Below, piece by piece: positions 30,890-39,677 of a stretch of 64,000 nt of DNA. Numbering within the stretch: position 1 is the stretch's first letter; every line of letters begins with the position of its first letter. The notes beneath the pieces are model-generated. The model was not told the origin of the DNA, did no database searches, and saw nothing but the letters and a program-made list of their open reading frames with translations. A program made the position numbers and the translations under genes. The DNA is from a virus: IMG/VR virus record IMGVR_UViG_3300032050_000029, positions 57,979 to 121,978 of that record, one strand, 5' to 3'.

Positions 30890-32848
30890 TTATCTAGGAT
30901 TGGTTTCTTTCTGTAGTAATAGTTGTGGTGCAGCATTATCCAGTAGTAAAGTTAAATGAGTATCTTTTACTACATATTGTGATAATATCAATTCCTGTAA
31001 TTCTTCTTCAATAGGTTTACTCCAAATACGAAGGTTAGTTAGGTCTGTTTTACACCCTAATAGTTTCCATGAATTAAAATCTGGTATTTCAATCGGTGTA
31101 TACAATTTGGTCTCAGAAAATATCTTTGTTAATTGAGCGCTATTTTTTGGATTAATTGCACCTGTTTTATCAAGAGTTTCATATCCAAACAGGCTTAATT
31201 GTTTTGCAATAGAATTAAGATTAATTACGAATGCATACCAATTATTCTCAATAAGAGATAGACCTTGTGATTGTAAATTATACTTAAAATAGTTACCATC
31301 CAACTTTACTATAAACCAATTTGGTGTGTATGTGAATTCTACAAGTTGAGCAGGTGGTAAAAGAGACGTTTCATAAACCATAAAGGTATTACTTGCCTCT
31401 CTGTTAAATCTAGGAGTACCTTGGAATGTATTATCAATATAGTCTACATCAATATTAATACTAGTAGATCCTATTGCGGTTATTTTATGAATACCGTTAT
31501 ATGATGCGGTACCAGCAACCTTAACCCAATTTCCAACAGAGAGGGTTTGTGACAGGGTAGGTAAACCTGAAGTATTAAGTTTTACCTTTCCTCCGCTATT
31601 AGTTATGCCTGTGATTGCCACATTTATCCCAATAGGATTTGTGTATTTTGGTCTTACCCAAAAAGTAAATGCTCTATCATCGGTTTCTTTCCATCCTTTA
31701 TTATATCTGTACTCAACACCTTCTATGCCTGTTTCCATTGAGGACAACTGATAGTGATATTTGGAAATAATAGTCCAGTTATTATAAACATTCTCCTCTT
31801 TAATTAAAAGTCTCTTATCAAGTATTCTTCTAACATAATCATTTGATAAAGTACCTATAGTGTTATATTGATTAGGCTTTCTTACATCATCGTATTCTTT
31901 ATTAGCCTCTTCACCAAACTTAGATTCAAGGTCACTTACCAATGCATTCTTTTCAGCTTCAATGTTTTTATTAGGATAGAGAACAGCCGTTCTTTGTTGA
32001 TAAGGTACAAGACTTACTCTCCAATATGATCCGGTATATAAAAAGTCATCCGCTTCAGTAACAGCATCAACTTCATACATTCTGTTCATATATTGTTCAA
32101 AATACAAATAGTCTCTCATCTGTGGTCTTGCACCAACACCAAATACTTGTTCAAATGCTGATTTAACAATATGCACCTCAAACTGTACAGGAAAATCCAT
32201 CATAAGAGGATTATACTGAATGTCCCTTGTTGGTAATTGGTTATCAGGAAACATTATCTTAACTTCTGCAGTTGAGATAACATTAAATAAAGAATATTCT
32301 TTTAGGATAACATCTTTACTTCTTTGATCTGCAGCAGTCTTAAAGTACTTAACACAAAAACCAAATAAATTTGATGCAACAGCAGAAAGTTGGTTATACA
32401 TCTGTGATGCCCTGGACAAATCATACGGGTTCCAGGATGAACCACAGCAATCAATAACAAGGTTTTGCGCACCTGATAATGAACCGCTATCACAACAATT
32501 AATTTGTGGAATTTTACAAATCATTCCACCATCTGTAACTATTTCGAGTGATATAGACTTAAATTCTAGTGTGCCATCGCCCACCTGTTCATACTTATAC
32601 TGCACCCAAAATGGATTAATCGGATTGAGTAACAAACCGTCTAGATTCGCATTAGTTAATGAGATCCAATCAGAATAGGTAACTCCATCAATACCCCATC
32701 TAAAAGATTTACTAAAATAAACTGATGTAGATTCACCTTCGGTTTGATCACTATAACTTAATACCTCAACAACATTCTTGTAAGGCTCTTGAAGACTTAT
32801 TAAAATAGCATCGCCATTTTCATTTGTTGTTGTTCCTATAACGGCCAT
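30890..32848 (-). CDS. Virion structural protein with lectin-like C-terminus
   Basis: A 652-residue protein. The N-terminal 110 residues are beta-rich (YSDWISLTNANLDGLLLNPINPFWVQYKYEQVGDGTLEFKSISLEI). The middle part contains several Cys near CDSGSLSGAQNLVIDCCG and a helical segment. The last 250 residues resemble a concanavalin/LamG-type sheet (NWYAFVINLNSIAKQLSLFGYE, LTNLRIWSKPI). Located before gp16, where T4 has neck and tail-completion genes, it may be a neck or baseplate part with sugar-binding function. No T4 counterpart was recognised. Confidence 0.6.
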   Translation of the reverse strand: MAVIGTTTNENGDAILISLQEPYKNVVEVLSYSDQTEGESTSVYFSKSFRWGIDGVTYSDWISLTNANLDGLLLNPINPFWVQYKYEQVGDGTLEFKSISLEIVTDGGMICKIPQINCCDSGSLSGAQNLVIDCCGSSWNPYDLSRASQMYNQLSAVASNLFGFCVKYFKTAADQRSKDVILKEYSLFNVISTAEVKIMFPDNQLPTRDIQYNPLMMDFPVQFEVHIVKSAFEQVFGVGARPQMRDYLYFEQYMNRMYEVDAVTEADDFLYTGSYWRVSLVPYQQRTAVLYPNKNIEAEKNALVSDLESKFGEEANKEYDDVRKPNQYNTIGTLSNDYVRRILDKRLLIKEENVYNNWTIISKYHYQLSSMETGIEGVEYRYNKGWKETDDRAFTFWVRPKYTNPIGINVAITGITNSGGKVKLNTSGLPTLSQTLSVGNWVKVAGTASYNGIHKITAIGSTSINIDVDYIDNTFQGTPRFNREASNTFMVYETSLLPPAQLVEFTYTPNWFIVKLDGNYFKYNLQSQGLSLIENNWYAFVINLNSIAKQLSLFGYETLDKTGAINPKNSAQLTKIFSETKLYTPIEIPDFNSWKLLGCKTDLTNLRIWSKPIEEELQELILSQYVVKDTHLTLLLDNAAPQLLLQKETNPR

Positions 32849-32851
32849 GTA

Positions 32852-33280
32852 TTAAGAATTTATTTGTTGTTCTATTTCTTCAACTTCAACCACTTCCTTT
32901 TTGAAAGTTTCACCTAAAATATATGAACCTACAAACGGTGTTAATGCTGCAAAATATGCGCTTACTCCAATAAGATCTGAACCATTTACGATTACCCATA
33001 AACCTACGGCTAGCCATAATCCAATTGTAATGTACATCATTACTTCTCTTCTACTGTTAGGGCCTGGCAAAAATATTGAAGAATTTTTACTTCTACGAAC
33101 GCTTTCACCAAATATATATGAAGCAACGAAACCTGTTAAAGAAACAAAATATGCAGCCAAAGCAGTAAAATCGGTTTCAAAATATGTTGCAGTAATACCT
33201 ACAGCTAACCATAAAAGTACCACAAGATATGTTACGCATTCACGCTTAGATTCGCAACATCTCCTTAAAAAACTTTTCAT
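32852..33280 (-). CDS. Four-helix membrane protein made of a duplicated unit
   Basis: A 142-residue protein composed of two halves that align over about 50 residues: YLVVLLWLAVG...YFVSLTGFVASYIFGESVRR and YITIGLWLAVG...YFAALTPFVGSYILGETFKK. Each half has two membrane segments. The N-terminus is basic and Cys-containing, and the C-terminus is acidic. A holin is an obvious candidate role, but position among structural genes is the only support. Late motif 12 bases upstream. Confidence 0.6.
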   Translation of the reverse strand: MKSFLRRCCESKRECVTYLVVLLWLAVGITATYFETDFTALAAYFVSLTGFVASYIFGESVRRSKNSSIFLPGPNSRREVMMYITIGLWLAVGLWVIVNGSDLIGVSAYFAALTPFVGSYILGETFKKEVVEVEEIEQQINS

Positions 33281-33292
33281 AAGACCTTTTTG

Positions 33293-33302
33293 TTTATATA
33301 TT
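33293..33302 (-). promoter_or_regulatory. Late-type promoter AATATATAAA (duplicated membrane protein)
   Basis: GGAATATATAAAC on the minus strand, 12 bases before the start of the duplicated membrane protein. Confidence 0.55.
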
Positions 33303-33304
33303 CC

Positions 33305-33976
33305 TTAATAAGGAGTATAGTCTGTCTTAACCAAAAGGGTAGGATCATCTTCTTCTAGTTTTTGATCAATATGATCAAGAAGATCAAATGTTCCAAGAGT
33401 ACCATCAATTTCAAGTTGGCCTAAAATTTCAAATAAAAGTGAAGCTTTCATATAAAAATATGAAGATCTTTCTAAATACTTGTTAGGCATTATTTTGTAC
33501 TCAATAATCTTTTTATTAATAATATCGAGTTGGCTTCTTTGGAATACTTGAGTTAAGTCAAAAATACCTTCTTCTATCTTAAAATAAAAGCTCATAATTT
33601 CCTTATTCTCAATCTTAACAACTCTTGAGAATTTTTTATCATAAGAAATACTAAATGTCATCCACTCTAGATTTTCTAGCCTTTCTATAATTGACCAAAG
33701 AAAGGTAACCGAATTAGGTTTATTACCAGGCATTGCAGCAAGACCATCTACCTCGGCTTTTGTGATCTCATGATCCAGTCTTTTATTACCTCTAATAGCA
33801 GACTTAAAAGATTCTACATCAACGGTGAAAAGATTTTCATCACCGGATTCATTCCAGTTTTTACACTCTTTTATGACTCTTGATATGATAATACTATCAA
33901 TGAGATCAAACTTATAAAGAGTAAAGTAAATGTGAGTTGGAATACCTAACTCAAACTTATTGTCTATTAGCATCAT
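33305..33976 (-). CDS. Protein of unknown function, 223 residues
   Basis: Mixed alpha/beta protein (MMLIDNKFELGIPTHIYF...) with helical middle part and a C-terminal helix-rich region. No recognised motif. It overlaps the clamp-loader subunit gene by 20 bases, so it belongs to the replication transcript; a start at the second Met (33973) is equally possible. Confidence 0.55.
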   Translation of the reverse strand: MMLIDNKFELGIPTHIYFTLYKFDLIDSIIISRVIKECKNWNESGDENLFTVDVESFKSAIRGNKRLDHEITKAEVDGLAAMPGNKPNSVTFLWSIIERLENLEWMTFSISYDKKFSRVVKIENKEIMSFYFKIEEGIFDLTQVFQRSQLDIINKKIIEYKIMPNKYLERSSYFYMKASLLFEILGQLEIDGTLGTFDLLDHIDQKLEEDDPTLLVKTDYTPY

Positions 33977-34373
33977 TTCCCATCTGTTTTTCTAATATAT
34001 CTATCGCGGTTCGGACTTCTGATGGGTTATATTTTAGGCATTCTTTAAACTCTCTATGACCAATTTCATTAAATTTCATATAAAGTTCAACGGCCTTTGG
34101 ATCTGGTGACCATTGCTTTTCTTTTTCTTGTTTCTTTACCTTTGTGTAAATAAAACCTGGAACTTTATTAAACTTTGAAGCAACCATTCTCCATGCTTCT
34201 GCCTGTCCTACTGGATCAATTTTAAGAGTATTAAACAGATTTGCCTGGATAGGAAATTTAATACTCATAAAACGATTGGTCATAAAAGAATTACGAGACT
34301 TATCATAACTAGAAACTTTATCCCATTGTGCGTCTTTACCAAATAAAACCTTTATGTAGTCAAATAATTGCAT
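33957..34373 (-). CDS. 62: Clamp loader small subunit (gp62-like)
   Basis: A 138-residue protein. The signature WDKVSSYDKSRNSFMTNRFMSIKFP resembles the W..(x)..K.Y..FM.NRFLSM core of cyanophage gp62. The C-terminal part has helices with KFNEIGHREFKECLKYNPSE. In T4 gp62 joins four gp44 subunits to open and load the gp45 clamp. T4 gp62 itself is longer (187 residues) and barely similar, so the call leans on this motif and on nearby gp44 and RNase H. An AAGGAG directly before the ATG is one of few SD-like sequences here. Confidence 0.6.
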   Translation of the reverse strand: MQLFDYIKVLFGKDAQWDKVSSYDKSRNSFMTNRFMSIKFPIQANLFNTLKIDPVGQAEAWRMVASKFNKVPGFIYTKVKKQEKEKQWSPDPKAVELYMKFNEIGHREFKECLKYNPSEVRTAIDILEKQMGNDANRQ

Positions 34374-34392
34374 ACTCCTTTTTTATTATACT

Positions 34393-34683
34393 TTAACAGT
34401 TCATTTTTGTTTTAGGGGAACATCCTAAAACAATAGATATTCTAAATGATTGTCTAAGATATTTAGGGATCTTATATTCTTTATAAATTTCTTTAAAAAT
34501 AGGTTCCCATTTACTTTCTTCTAATTCATAATCTAAAAAAGGTATCTCTTTTTGACCTCTGTCATTTAAAGAAGCAGTTTCAACTAAATAGTCAAAATTG
34601 CCACTAGGAGTTGATTCTCTAAAAAGACGACGATAACATTCCATCATCGCATCATCTACTCTTTTTTGCATTCTTGACGTCAT
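34393..34683 (-). CDS. Conserved phage protein (IPKYLRQSF / VLGCSPK)
   Basis: A 96-residue helical protein, MTSRMQKRVDDAMMECYRRLF at the start. The features DAMMECYRRLFRESTPSGNFDYLVE, GQKEIPFLDYE and IPKYLRQSFRISIVLGCSPK are shared by uncharacterised proteins of T4-like phages. The ATG at 34683 follows the RNase H stop by one base (TAA-T-ATG); the longer opening upstream is rejected. Function unknown. Confidence 0.6.
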   Translation of the reverse strand: MTSRMQKRVDDAMMECYRRLFRESTPSGNFDYLVETASLNDRGQKEIPFLDYELEESKWEPIFKEIYKEYKIPKYLRQSFRISIVLGCSPKTKMNC

Positions 34684-34684
34684 A

Positions 34685-35899
34685 TTAAAATATTTTTCCC
34701 TTTTGTTTACGATCTGATATGAAAGAAAAATCAGAGTCATCTTCATCATCTTTAAAGATCTTAGATGAAACTGCTATTGAGGTATCTTCTGTCTTATATG
34801 GGCTATTTTCTAAAATTGATTTCATTGAAGAAACACCATTAATCTTTAAAGTATTTAAACTAATCTTAGACTCAATAGAGCGAAACATTTCGTCTAGGAT
34901 ACCCTCTGGGATAGATTCGGCAGAAAGAACCATTAAGTTTACGTTTGATTTAATATTGGCAATGATCTGTTCCCTGGTCATATGTTTAGCCTTCATAACA
35001 CGAATAATGATATTGGCAAGGTCAGTTACCAACTCATCATTATAAAGATACATATGAGAAAGGACGCCATGCTTCTGTTTGAATTCAGAAACAATTTCTT
35101 CTGCCTTCTTTTCGCTGATTCCATAACGGCGATCTTTAGATACATACCAATATGCAGGAGTAACATTATCACCAGCATCACCGGTAAGAACTTTTCTAAA
35201 ACGAAACTCTTCGGGGTCAACCTCTATGATATCAACCTTTTTCTTTTTTACCAAAGTTTGTAATAGCTTCTTTGCTTGATTTTCTGGTGAAACTGAAACC
35301 TTCATAAGATCAAAGATATCTGTTGATGTTTCTTGTTCTTCAGTATTCATCCATTCAGAGAAGCCTTGATAGGTATAGAGTTTCTTATGAGCCGGTGAAA
35401 ATAGGATAGTATGAGTATCATTATTTTTACAAACTAATTGAACAATATCACGGTCACCAGTAAACATAATTACTGATTTGTTATTGGCTAAAGATTCAGT
35501 ATTCCATGCATACATTAAATCGTCACCTTCGGCTCCATCAATTTTTGAAACAATTACACCCTGACGAACCAAGAGACCAATAAAGTCTTCTGATACTTTA
35601 GAAAAGTTTTCCCAGTTAATAGTGGAATCTTGTTTACGATTTCCTTTATAATCTGCCTCTGGGTAAAAGTCCTTACGCCATGAACGAGAATCTACCGTCC
35701 ATACAATTTTATCAATAAGACCTTCAAATAATCTAACCTGGTATGCAAAATCAGTTGCGAGTTTTGCCATAAAGGATTGAGACTCTTCAGAAGAACCTAG
35801 TAATTCTTTAGACTTACCTAGACGAGGCAAGACATATAATGTTCTGAATAGAAAATAATTTCCATCCACAACTAGTGTGTGTCTACCTGTTTTTTTCAT
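34685..35899 (-). CDS. rnh: RNase H / 5'-3' exonuclease (FEN1-like, T4 Rnh)
   Basis: A 404-residue PIN/FEN-family nuclease. Acidic metal ligands appear in TLVVDGNYFLFRTLY (about 8-22), WTVDSRSWRKDFYPEADYKGNRK, GAEGDDLMYAW and FTGDRDIVQLV. The helix-hairpin-helix region is around GDAGDNVTPAYW. The C-terminal 80 residues are extra compared with T4 RNase H (305 residues) and end in an acidic DDEDDSDFSFI peptide that may bind a partner. It removes RNA primers from Okazaki fragments. Confidence 0.85.
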   Translation of the reverse strand: MKKTGRHTLVVDGNYFLFRTLYVLPRLGKSKELLGSSEESQSFMAKLATDFAYQVRLFEGLIDKIVWTVDSRSWRKDFYPEADYKGNRKQDSTINWENFSKVSEDFIGLLVRQGVIVSKIDGAEGDDLMYAWNTESLANNKSVIMFTGDRDIVQLVCKNNDTHTILFSPAHKKLYTYQGFSEWMNTEEQETSTDIFDLMKVSVSPENQAKKLLQTLVKKKKVDIIEVDPEEFRFRKVLTGDAGDNVTPAYWYVSKDRRYGISEKKAEEIVSEFKQKHGVLSHMYLYNDELVTDLANIIIRVMKAKHMTREQIIANIKSNVNLMVLSAESIPEGILDEMFRSIESKISLNTLKINGVSSMKSILENSPYKTEDTSIAVSSKIFKDDEDDSDFSFISDRKQKGKIF

Positions 35900-35930
35900 C
35901 TATTTTTGTAATTTATTAAAATATAACAGG

Positions 35931-36095
35931 TCAAGAATTAAACTGAAAGTTTATAATAAGGAATTCTTTTTCAATCTGTTCTTGTGATTGATTAGATCTT
36001 TCTCTCTTAAACTCCCAAAATCTTTTTACTGCTTCACCTAATGCAAAATGATTAGGATATCTCTTAATTAATTCATTTAGTAAATTATCTGACAT
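35931..36095 (-). CDS. Small helical protein of 54 residues
   Basis: Starts MSDNLLNELIKRYPNHFALGEAV, ends FLIINFQFNS. Its ATG follows the gp44 stop by one base (TAA-T-ATG), like other genes in this region. The helical, charged composition is plausible for a small replisome-associated protein; no family recognised. Confidence 0.6.
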   Translation of the reverse strand: MSDNLLNELIKRYPNHFALGEAVKRFWEFKRERSNQSQEQIEKEFLIINFQFNS

Positions 36096-36096
36096 A

Positions 36097-37059
36097 TTAT
36101 GCACCATTTAATATTGATTGCAATTCATAAATACAAGCGAGCATTGATACAGCAGGATCAATTACAAGTTGTCTTTGCGATTGATACTTTGAAACCGTTA
36201 CAATTGTTTGCGGTATGAATTGAATATAAGAAGGTCTTTCCTGTTGTATGTATTCAATAAATTCAGCGCCTAAGGAAGAGAGTACATCATCTACTCGGTT
36301 TGCATAATTTGATAACATATATTGGTAATTTTTTACCGGGTCAGTGTTATCAATAATAAGATCATAAACATCTTTGTAAACCGAACTAAACTTCTTAATA
36401 TCTTCAACAGTAATAGTTTCCTTACCTTGGGATTTAAACCCTTGAAGTTGATTAAGCATATTACGAAGATCCGGAAATTTTCTTTTTACCAATTCAACAG
36501 CTGCATGTTTATCAATTCCAATTCCTTCTTCTTTACAGATTTGTAAAATTCTCATTATGTAACCTTTCATAATTTCCATTTCCTCCTCCTTCGTAAAATC
36601 AAAATCAATCATTTCAAATCTTGATTGAATTGGATCTGGAACCTTATTAATGTAATTACATGTTGCAATAAATCTGGCATTGGATGCAAATTGATCCATT
36701 GTTGCACGAAGGGCTTTAAAAAATTGATCAGATACACCATCAATCTCATCTAGGATAATAACCTTAAGTTTACCAGGTTCATCCATAATGGAACGGTTTG
36801 CGCAGAAGTCAGTAATACGATTTCTAACAATATCAACCGAGGTATCTGTTGATGCATTAATATAAAGATATGGATGCTTAAAATGTTTAACCAATGCTTT
36901 AGCAGCGGATGTTTTACCTGTACCTGGACTACCATGTAAAAGAAGATGTTGATAAACACCCTTTGATAATTTATCACCTACTCGTTTAGGTGTAATAAGA
37001 TCATCTAAGTTTTGTGGCCGGTACTTTTCAGTTAAAAGAATATTCTGTACATTTCTCAT
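36097..37059 (-). CDS. 44: Sliding clamp loader large subunit (gp44-like)
   Basis: A 320-residue AAA+ protein. Walker A is HGSPGTGKTSAAKAL (about 39-53), Walker B is KVIILDEIDGVSDQF, sensor 1 is ARFIATCNYINKVPD, followed by IQSRFEMIDF (the arginine finger of SRC type). The C-terminal collar is helical. With gp62 it loads the clamp on primed DNA. ATG at 37059 chosen: the upstream opening adds only 11 residues in the leader, and CATATAAAAATAAA lies 16 bases ahead of this start. Confidence 0.92.
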   Translation of the reverse strand: MRNVQNILLTEKYRPQNLDDLITPKRVGDKLSKGVYQHLLLHGSPGTGKTSAAKALVKHFKHPYLYINASTDTSVDIVRNRITDFCANRSIMDEPGKLKVIILDEIDGVSDQFFKALRATMDQFASNARFIATCNYINKVPDPIQSRFEMIDFDFTKEEEMEIMKGYIMRILQICKEEGIGIDKHAAVELVKRKFPDLRNMLNQLQGFKSQGKETITVEDIKKFSSVYKDVYDLIIDNTDPVKNYQYMLSNYANRVDDVLSSLGAEFIEYIQQERPSYIQFIPQTIVTVSKYQSQRQLVIDPAVSMLACIYELQSILNGA

Positions 37060-37075
37060 AATTAAGATACTATTG

Positions 37076-37089
37076 TTTATTTTTATATG
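37076..37089 (-). promoter_or_regulatory. CATATAAAAATAAA element (clamp loader)
   Basis: Exact copy with TTTGCATATAAAAATAAA context, 16 bases before the gp44 start, in the divergent gap to the plus-strand gene. Confidence 0.5.
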
Positions 37090-37144
37090 CAAACCTGAGT
37101 GATAGTTTTACTAAGGATAAATAAAAAAATCATATAAGACATCA

Positions 37145-37954
37145 ATGAGAAGAGTAAGAAAATTACTTGGTAATGACAGAAGAGTTCCTGTCATAAAAGA
37201 GAATAAGGGATTACCTCCAACTGTAATTAAGAAAGGGCAATCTAGTAATAGGTTAGGAAGAGTAGTTGTTGCTAATGATAATATACCAACAATACAGCGA
37301 AGAAATCTTAGTATTACAACATCGGCTGAAGTAACAAAAAGACCAATAAGTAAAATTGAACCTATTTGGTTAGGTGAAACCGTTTTCATTATAGGGGGTG
37401 GGCCATCTCTTCAAGATTTTAATTGGTCTGGTCTTTATGGTAAGAAAACCATTGCAATCAATAAATCACTACTTTCGTTTCCTCAAGCAAATGTTCTTTA
37501 TTGGACAGATTCTAGGGTTTATTCCTGGATGAAAGCCGACATTGATAATTTCAAAGGCCCTAAATATACAATACGAGATCACCCATCATATATAGGCGAC
37601 ATTAAGATTTTAAGAAAAGGTAATAAGTTTGGTTTAGAAGAAGCCAAAGATACGCTATCACATGGTAATAATAGCGGATATGCTGCTATTAATCTTGCAT
37701 ACCATTTAGGAGCAAAACGAATTATTCTTTTAGGATATGATATGGGTAATGATGGTAAAAGAGGACATCATCATGATGGATATCCAGTTCCGGTAACAGG
37801 TGATAATATTTACAGGGATCAATTTATCCCAGGATTTAAGATACTTGCAGATCTACTTAAGACAAAAGGAATTGAAGTCTATAATGCATCTCCAAATAGT
37901 TTATTAAATACCTGGCCTAAGATTACATTAGAAAAAGCTTTAACTTTTAAATGA
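37145..37954 (+). CDS. DUF115/Rossmann-like glycosyltransferase-type protein (only plus-strand gene)
   Basis: A 269-residue protein in the opposite direction to all other genes of the window. After a basic, probably disordered N-terminus (about 65 residues) comes VFIIGGGPSLQDFNWSGLYGKKTIAINKSLL, a dinucleotide- or nucleotide-sugar-type loop, then VLYWTDSRVYSWM, SGYAAINLAYHLGAKRIILLGYDMG and HHHDGYP. This pattern occurs in DUF115 and in sialyltransferase-like phage proteins. The sugar or substrate is unknown. An AAGGAT lies 26 bases before the ATG. Converges with the next minus gene and overlaps its 3' end by 15 bases. Confidence 0.7.
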   Translation: MRRVRKLLGNDRRVPVIKENKGLPPTVIKKGQSSNRLGRVVVANDNIPTIQRRNLSITTSAEVTKRPISKIEPIWLGETVFIIGGGPSLQDFNWSGLYGKKTIAINKSLLSFPQANVLYWTDSRVYSWMKADIDNFKGPKYTIRDHPSYIGDIKILRKGNKFGLEEAKDTLSHGNNSGYAAINLAYHLGAKRIILLGYDMGNDGKRGHHHDGYPVPVTGDNIYRDQFIPGFKILADLLKTKGIEVYNASPNSLLNTWPKITLEKALTFK

Positions 37955-38431
37955 TCTTCTAATATGTGTGATAAACTCCCTTTGTTCACCTTTTAGAAGA
38001 GATTTACAGTGTTTAGTAAAGTTAACAGATGAATCTATTACTCGTTGATCAACCCTTTTATTCCGTGAGTTATGAGCCTCAGAACATTTGCTACATACAA
38101 AGTTTTCAATCTTCTTTGAATCCATTCTTGCCTTAATCTCTACAGAACAGATTGCACAGTTCCAGTCTATAACATTTGAGTCTGATTCTACTTCCTTTAT
38201 TGTGGTAAAGGTTTCTCTAAAGGGATTCCAAAGAATCTTATTAGGATTCTTTTCATGGTCATTCATATCCTCAACCTTAAAAATGATTTCATATGTTTGC
38301 GGGTCTGGATCTAACCACTTAAGGTAGTCATTCTCTGCCATAAATCGTTGCTTTGAAGGCGGCAGGTTCTCCAAAAGAATACCATGCCGCCTTCTATACC
38401 ATCCAAAGTTTATTTTACGAACTTTATACAT
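37940..38431 (-). CDS. Zinc-ribbon protein of unknown function
   Basis: A 163-residue protein with two Cys pairs (WNCAICSVEI and FVCSKCSEAHNSRN, residues about 93-120) that should bind one zinc ion; the SRNKRVDQRVIDSS part resembles His-Asn nuclease-like or zinc-knuckle linkers but no catalytic set is complete. N-terminal half is charged and aromatic. It overlaps the upstream gene by 8 bases. Nucleic-acid binding is inferred. Confidence 0.6.
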   Translation of the reverse strand: MYKVRKINFGWYRRRHGILLENLPPSKQRFMAENDYLKWLDPDPQTYEIIFKVEDMNDHEKNPNKILWNPFRETFTTIKEVESDSNVIDWNCAICSVEIKARMDSKKIENFVCSKCSEAHNSRNKRVDQRVIDSSVNFTKHCKSLLKGEQREFITHIRRSFKS

Positions 38432-39581
38432 TTACATTTTTACTTAATCTTCTAAATTTATCAGTAAAAGATTCACCAATATAACCAGCAGATTCATTTT
38501 TACCTGCCTTCTTATCTTTAAGATCCTTTAGTTTATTTTCTTCTGGTTCAAGAGCCTTTGCTAAAACTTCAGGACTTGCAAGAGGACTATTTTTATCCTT
38601 TGCTTTATTCTTAATTGCAGCTATCTTATCTTCCTGATCTGCTATTTCTTTATCAAGAGGATCCTCCTCGGTTGCAACAGCAGCCTTTAGATCATCCTGT
38701 GCAACATTAAGAGCAGATTGTGCAGCGGCAATGTCATCAGAATTACCTCCTAATTTTGCTTTTTCTAATTCTTCTGCTTTAATCTGTCTTTCAATAGCTA
38801 AAACATCAGGGTGTTTTTTAGATCCAAGCGAATCTTCTTTAGACTGTTTATCTGCCTTTAATTTATTGATCTTAGAATCTATAACGTTTATCTTTTCAGT
38901 ATTATCCTCGCCTTCGGGCTTAGTCTCTCCTTCGGGCTTAGTCTCAGCTGCAGGTTTATTATCCTTTACTTTAGGCATTTCTTGCTGCTGTGGTTGCTCT
39001 TGAGCCTGTGGTTCTTCTGCTTTAGGTTCTTCGGCCTTTTCATAATCCTTAATATCTTGCTCTGCCTTAGCAGCTTGTGCATTAAGTTTCTTTATTTGGA
39101 TCTTAAGTTGTTTAGTTTCTTCGGCATCAGCAGCTTTAAGAGCAGTTTCAGCAGCGGCAACTTTAGCCTTTGACATAGCAAGAGATTTAACGGCCTGTAA
39201 ACCTGGACTCGTTGCAAGAGTAGTCATACGGTCAGAAATAGCGCTGGCCTTATCGGTAAGTGCCTGGTTCTTTGCAGCATTAGCCTGTCTAAGAACCTCC
39301 TTTTTATCTGCATCTACTTCTCCACCAGATGCCTGTATTTTCTTTTCATAGTCTACATTATTAAGAGCCTTTTGTACCAATGCTTGTTGGTACTTCTTTG
39401 CATTGTTCTTAATCTTTAAAAATTTAACAGGATTTTGAAAAAGGGCACCTGCTCTAGTTTGTGCAGGTTTAGGCGCAGCTTCATTAATAGCCTGTTCAAC
39501 CACGCGGTCAAGATGAGCCTCTAATCTAGTCTCAGCTTCCTTAATTATTCTAAAATGTTCAAAATTGACAAGTTCTTTCAT
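38424..39581 (-). CDS. Coiled-coil internal head/scaffold-type protein with capsid-targeting-like leader
   Basis: A 385-residue protein beginning MKELVNFEHFRIIKEAE, a leader related to those at 1704, 2017 and 5321, with a possible cut IKE/A at 13-15. The bulk is Lys/Glu/Ala-rich coiled coil with a Pro/Glu/Gln linker (EEPKAEEPQAQEQPQQQE) in the middle. The C-terminus (YIGESFTDKFRRLSKNVNV) is ordered. The composition and the place after capsid genes fit a prohead core component (T4 gp22, gp67 or IP proteins). Late motif 21 bases upstream. Confidence 0.6.
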   Translation of the reverse strand: MKELVNFEHFRIIKEAETRLEAHLDRVVEQAINEAAPKPAQTRAGALFQNPVKFLKIKNNAKKYQQALVQKALNNVDYEKKIQASGGEVDADKKEVLRQANAAKNQALTDKASAISDRMTTLATSPGLQAVKSLAMSKAKVAAAETALKAADAEETKQLKIQIKKLNAQAAKAEQDIKDYEKAEEPKAEEPQAQEQPQQQEMPKVKDNKPAAETKPEGETKPEGEDNTEKINVIDSKINKLKADKQSKEDSLGSKKHPDVLAIERQIKAEELEKAKLGGNSDDIAAAQSALNVAQDDLKAAVATEEDPLDKEIADQEDKIAAIKNKAKDKNSPLASPEVLAKALEPEENKLKDLKDKKAGKNESAGYIGESFTDKFRRLSKNVNV

Positions 39582-39602
39582 TTCTTATTATTTTTTTAGT
39601 AA

Positions 39603-39612
39603 TTTATATATT
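39603..39612 (-). promoter_or_regulatory. Late-type promoter AATATATAAA (coiled-coil core protein)
   Basis: GGAATATATAAATTA on the minus strand, 21 bases before the coiled-coil core gene and just after the terminator at 39626. Confidence 0.55.
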
Positions 39613-39625
39613 CCAGGGTCTAGAG

Positions 39626-39655
39626 CAAAAAAAAGGTTCGCCGAAGCGAACCTTT
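39626..39655 (-). terminator. Rho-independent terminator with UUCG tetraloop
   Basis: AAAGGTTCGC-TTCG-GCGAACCTTT followed by T run on the minus strand, 23 bases after the 371-residue gene. Confidence 0.85.
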
Positions 39656-39677
39656 AGAGTATTTAATTTTACGATTA

